Source of the DNA: G020354785 sp964461435
GTDB taxonomy: Bacteria; Bacteroidota; Bacteroidia; Bacteroidales; UBA10428
Length of the DNA: 64,000 nt
Assembly: GCA_964461435.1 (NCBI GenBank)
Contig: CAYWUI010000014.1
Span: forward strand, 3,778 to 67,777
Direction: 5' to 3'
In this document: in pieces, positions 62,572 through 64,000 of the stretch
Layout: the number at the start of each line of letters is the position of its first letter
Position numbering within the stretch: position 1 is the first letter of the stretch
The notes under the pieces: model-generated
Told to the model about the DNA's origin: nothing
The model's database searches: none
Seen by the model: only the letters and a program-made list of their open reading frames with translations
Made by a program: the position numbers and the translations under genes

Positions 62572-64000
62572 TTAATGTTTGAAATGTCTGATTCCTGTCA
62601 GCACCATTACCATATTATGATCATTGCAATAATCAATAGACTCCTTATCGCGAATTGATCCTCCCGGCTGTATAACAAGTTTAATGCCCGCTTCATCTGC
62701 TATCTGAACACAATCGGGAAACGGGAAAAAAGCATCGGATGCCATAACGCCGCCTTCAAGTTTAAACCCGAAGTTAGTTGCTTTTGTTATGGCCTGCCGC
62801 AGGGCATCTACTCTTGATGTCTGGCCGACGCCGCTTGCCAGAAGTTGCTTGCCCCTGGCAAGAACTATGGTGTTTGACTTGCTATGCTTTACCAGTATAT
62901 TGGCAAATGCCATATCAAGAAGCTCTTTTCCATCCGGCACTCTTTCTGTGACAGGCTTCATATCCGAGGGAGTTTCTGTTTTCAGGTCCCTGTCCTGTTC
63001 AATAACACCGTTAAGCAATGTTCTGAACTGTATCTCAGGAAGCTTACATTCTTTGCGTACAAGGATTATCCTGTTTTTTCTCTTATTTAATATCTTAAGA
63101 GCATCATTTGCATAGGAAGGTGCAATTATTACCTCGAAAAATAATTTGTCAATCTCCCCGGCTGTTGCCTTATCCACCTGCGCATTTGTAATTAATATCC
63201 CGCCGAAGGCTGACACCGGGTCTCCTGCCAGTGCATCTTTCCATGCATCCAGCAATACTTTACGTGATGCAACGCCACAGGCGTTATTGTGTTTTAATAC
63301 AGCAAATGTTGTCTCGTCAAATTCATCTATTAAATTTACTGCGGCTTCAATATCCAGTAAATTATTATATGAAATTTCCTTACCGTGAAGCTGGTCAAAA
63401 ATATTTTCAAAATTTCCGTAAAAAGTCCCTTTCTGGTGGGGATTTTCGCCATACCTTAACTCTTTAACCTCGGTCAGGCTCTGCTTAAATACCTTCCTCT
63501 CCCTGTCCCTGTTAAAATAACTGAATATGGCAGTATCATAATGGGAGGATATATTGAAAGCTTCGAGAGCAAGTTTTTTCCTTTCATCAAGAGTTGTTAT
63601 TCCCTGCCTGTCATTGAGTATCTCAAGCAGTATGTTATATTGTGCCTGGGAAGGGATTACCAGCACATCATTGTAATTCTTGGCAGCAGCTCTTATTAAT
63701 GATATACCTCCGATATCTATCTTCTCAATTATTTCGCTCTCACCTGCCCCTGAGGCAACAGTCTCTTCAAACGGATATAAATCCACTACCACAAGATCAA
63801 TAGCCGGTATATCATATTCATTCATTTGAGCTTTGTCGCTTTCGTTATCCGCCCTTGCAAGGATCCCTCCAAAGATCTTGGGATGCAGTGTTTTTACCCT
63901 TCCGCCGAGAATGGAAGGATAAGACGTTAACTCTTCCACCGGAGTAACATCAACCCCCAGATTTTGGATAAACTCTTTTGTTCCTCCTGTTGAAATAATT
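62572..64000 (-). CDS. purH: Bifunctional AICAR transformylase / IMP cyclohydrolase (5' end outside window)
   Basis: Last two steps of IMP synthesis. The visible 476 residues continue in frame to the window edge, where ISTGGTKEFIQNLGVDVTPV, part of the IMP cyclohydrolase (MGS-like) domain, is readable. Next GGRVKTLHPKIFGGIL and, from about residue 130 of the visible part, the formyltransferase domain: LRYGENPHQKGTFYG, LLDIEAAVNLIDEF, LKHNNACGVA (Lys/His catalytic pair) and PFPDCVQIADEAGIKLVIQP near the end. Only some 30-40 N-terminal residues are missing. Confidence 0.96.
   Translation of the reverse strand, partial: IISTGGTKEFIQNLGVDVTPVEELTSYPSILGGRVKTLHPKIFGGILARADNESDKAQMNEYDIPAIDLVVVDLYPFEETVASGAGESEIIEKIDIGGISLIRAAAKNYNDVLVIPSQAQYNILLEILNDRQGITTLDERKKLALEAFNISSHYDTAIFSYFNRDRERKVFKQSLTEVKELRYGENPHQKGTFYGNFENIFDQLHGKEISYNNLLDIEAAVNLIDEFDETTFAVLKHNNACGVASRKVLLDAWKDALAGDPVSAFGGILITNAQVDKATAGEIDKLFFEVIIAPSYANDALKILNKRKNRIILVRKECKLPEIQFRTLLNGVIEQDRDLKTETPSDMKPVTERVPDGKELLDMAFANILVKHSKSNTIVLARGKQLLASGVGQTSRVDALRQAITKATNFGFKLEGGVMASDAFFPFPDCVQIADEAGIKLVIQPGGSIRDKESIDYCNDHNMVMVLTGIRHFKH

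Overview
The window is AT-rich chromosomal DNA from a member of the Bacteroidota, most likely a Bacteroidales-type lineage and probably from a draft or metagenome assembly (there is a 100-N scaffold gap at 26542-26641). The evidence is: a GldA-like ABC ATPase; proteins with type IX secretion (T9SS) C-terminal sorting domains; the long three-domain IspG; the Bacteroidota-specific GlmU-like protein next to Lon; a TonB-receptor-like 'OMP_b-brl_3' barrel; lipoproteins with acidic residues after the lipid Cys; weak Shine-Dalgarno sequences; and promoter-like TTTG-N19/20-TAnnTTTG elements.

Layout. 1-8 kb: end of gldA, metK, a small secreted protein, ispG, a nucleotidyltransferase-GHMP kinase fusion, a PAS protein and two secreted proteins. 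7.8-15.9 kb: tsaC and a glycosyltransferase (minus), then dapL facing lysA-dapF-aroA-aroC, a lysine/meso-DAP and chorismate cluster. In this cluster DapF has Ser at both catalytic Cys positions, and the chorismate synthase is long and lacks its first catalytic His. 16.1-32.4 kb: a co-directional block of six genes: a 1060-aa transporter-like/HEAT/cNMP-type protein, a TIR protein with two further TIR-like segments, an nSTAND-WD40 ATPase overlapping it, an outer-membrane barrel, a surface-type lipoprotein and a giant T9SS adhesin. This is the best candidate here for an undescribed envelope-linked signalling or conflict system. 32.5-47.4 kb: mainly housekeeping genes (psd, cdsA, ftsH, rsfS, birA, pyrE, nudix, coaD, lon, glmU-like, rpmE2). 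47.5-53.8 kb: tRNA-His, a broken secreted-protein gene, a SiaC-like protein, a CAAX-type protease, a large outer-membrane barrel receptor and a lipoprotein. 53.9-56.8 kb: gpsA, pgi and an ACP-phosphodiesterase-like gene. 56.8-64 kb: the rod-shape/elongasome operon mreB-mreC-mreD-PBP2-rodA (minus) preceded by purH, which runs off the window.

Three intergenic arrays (4.33-4.43, 6.04-6.13 and 32.41-32.59 kb) carry the same short REP-like palindromic unit, GGGACAGCGCCC(A/G)TAT, in opposing orientations. One copy supplies the apparent start codon and first five codons of ispG; another abuts the psd stop codon. No transposase, CRISPR array or rRNA was seen. No stretch longer than 300 bases lacks a gene; the longest gene-free stretches (15854-16138, 49326-49621, 52755-53041) hold nothing clear except two terminators in the second.
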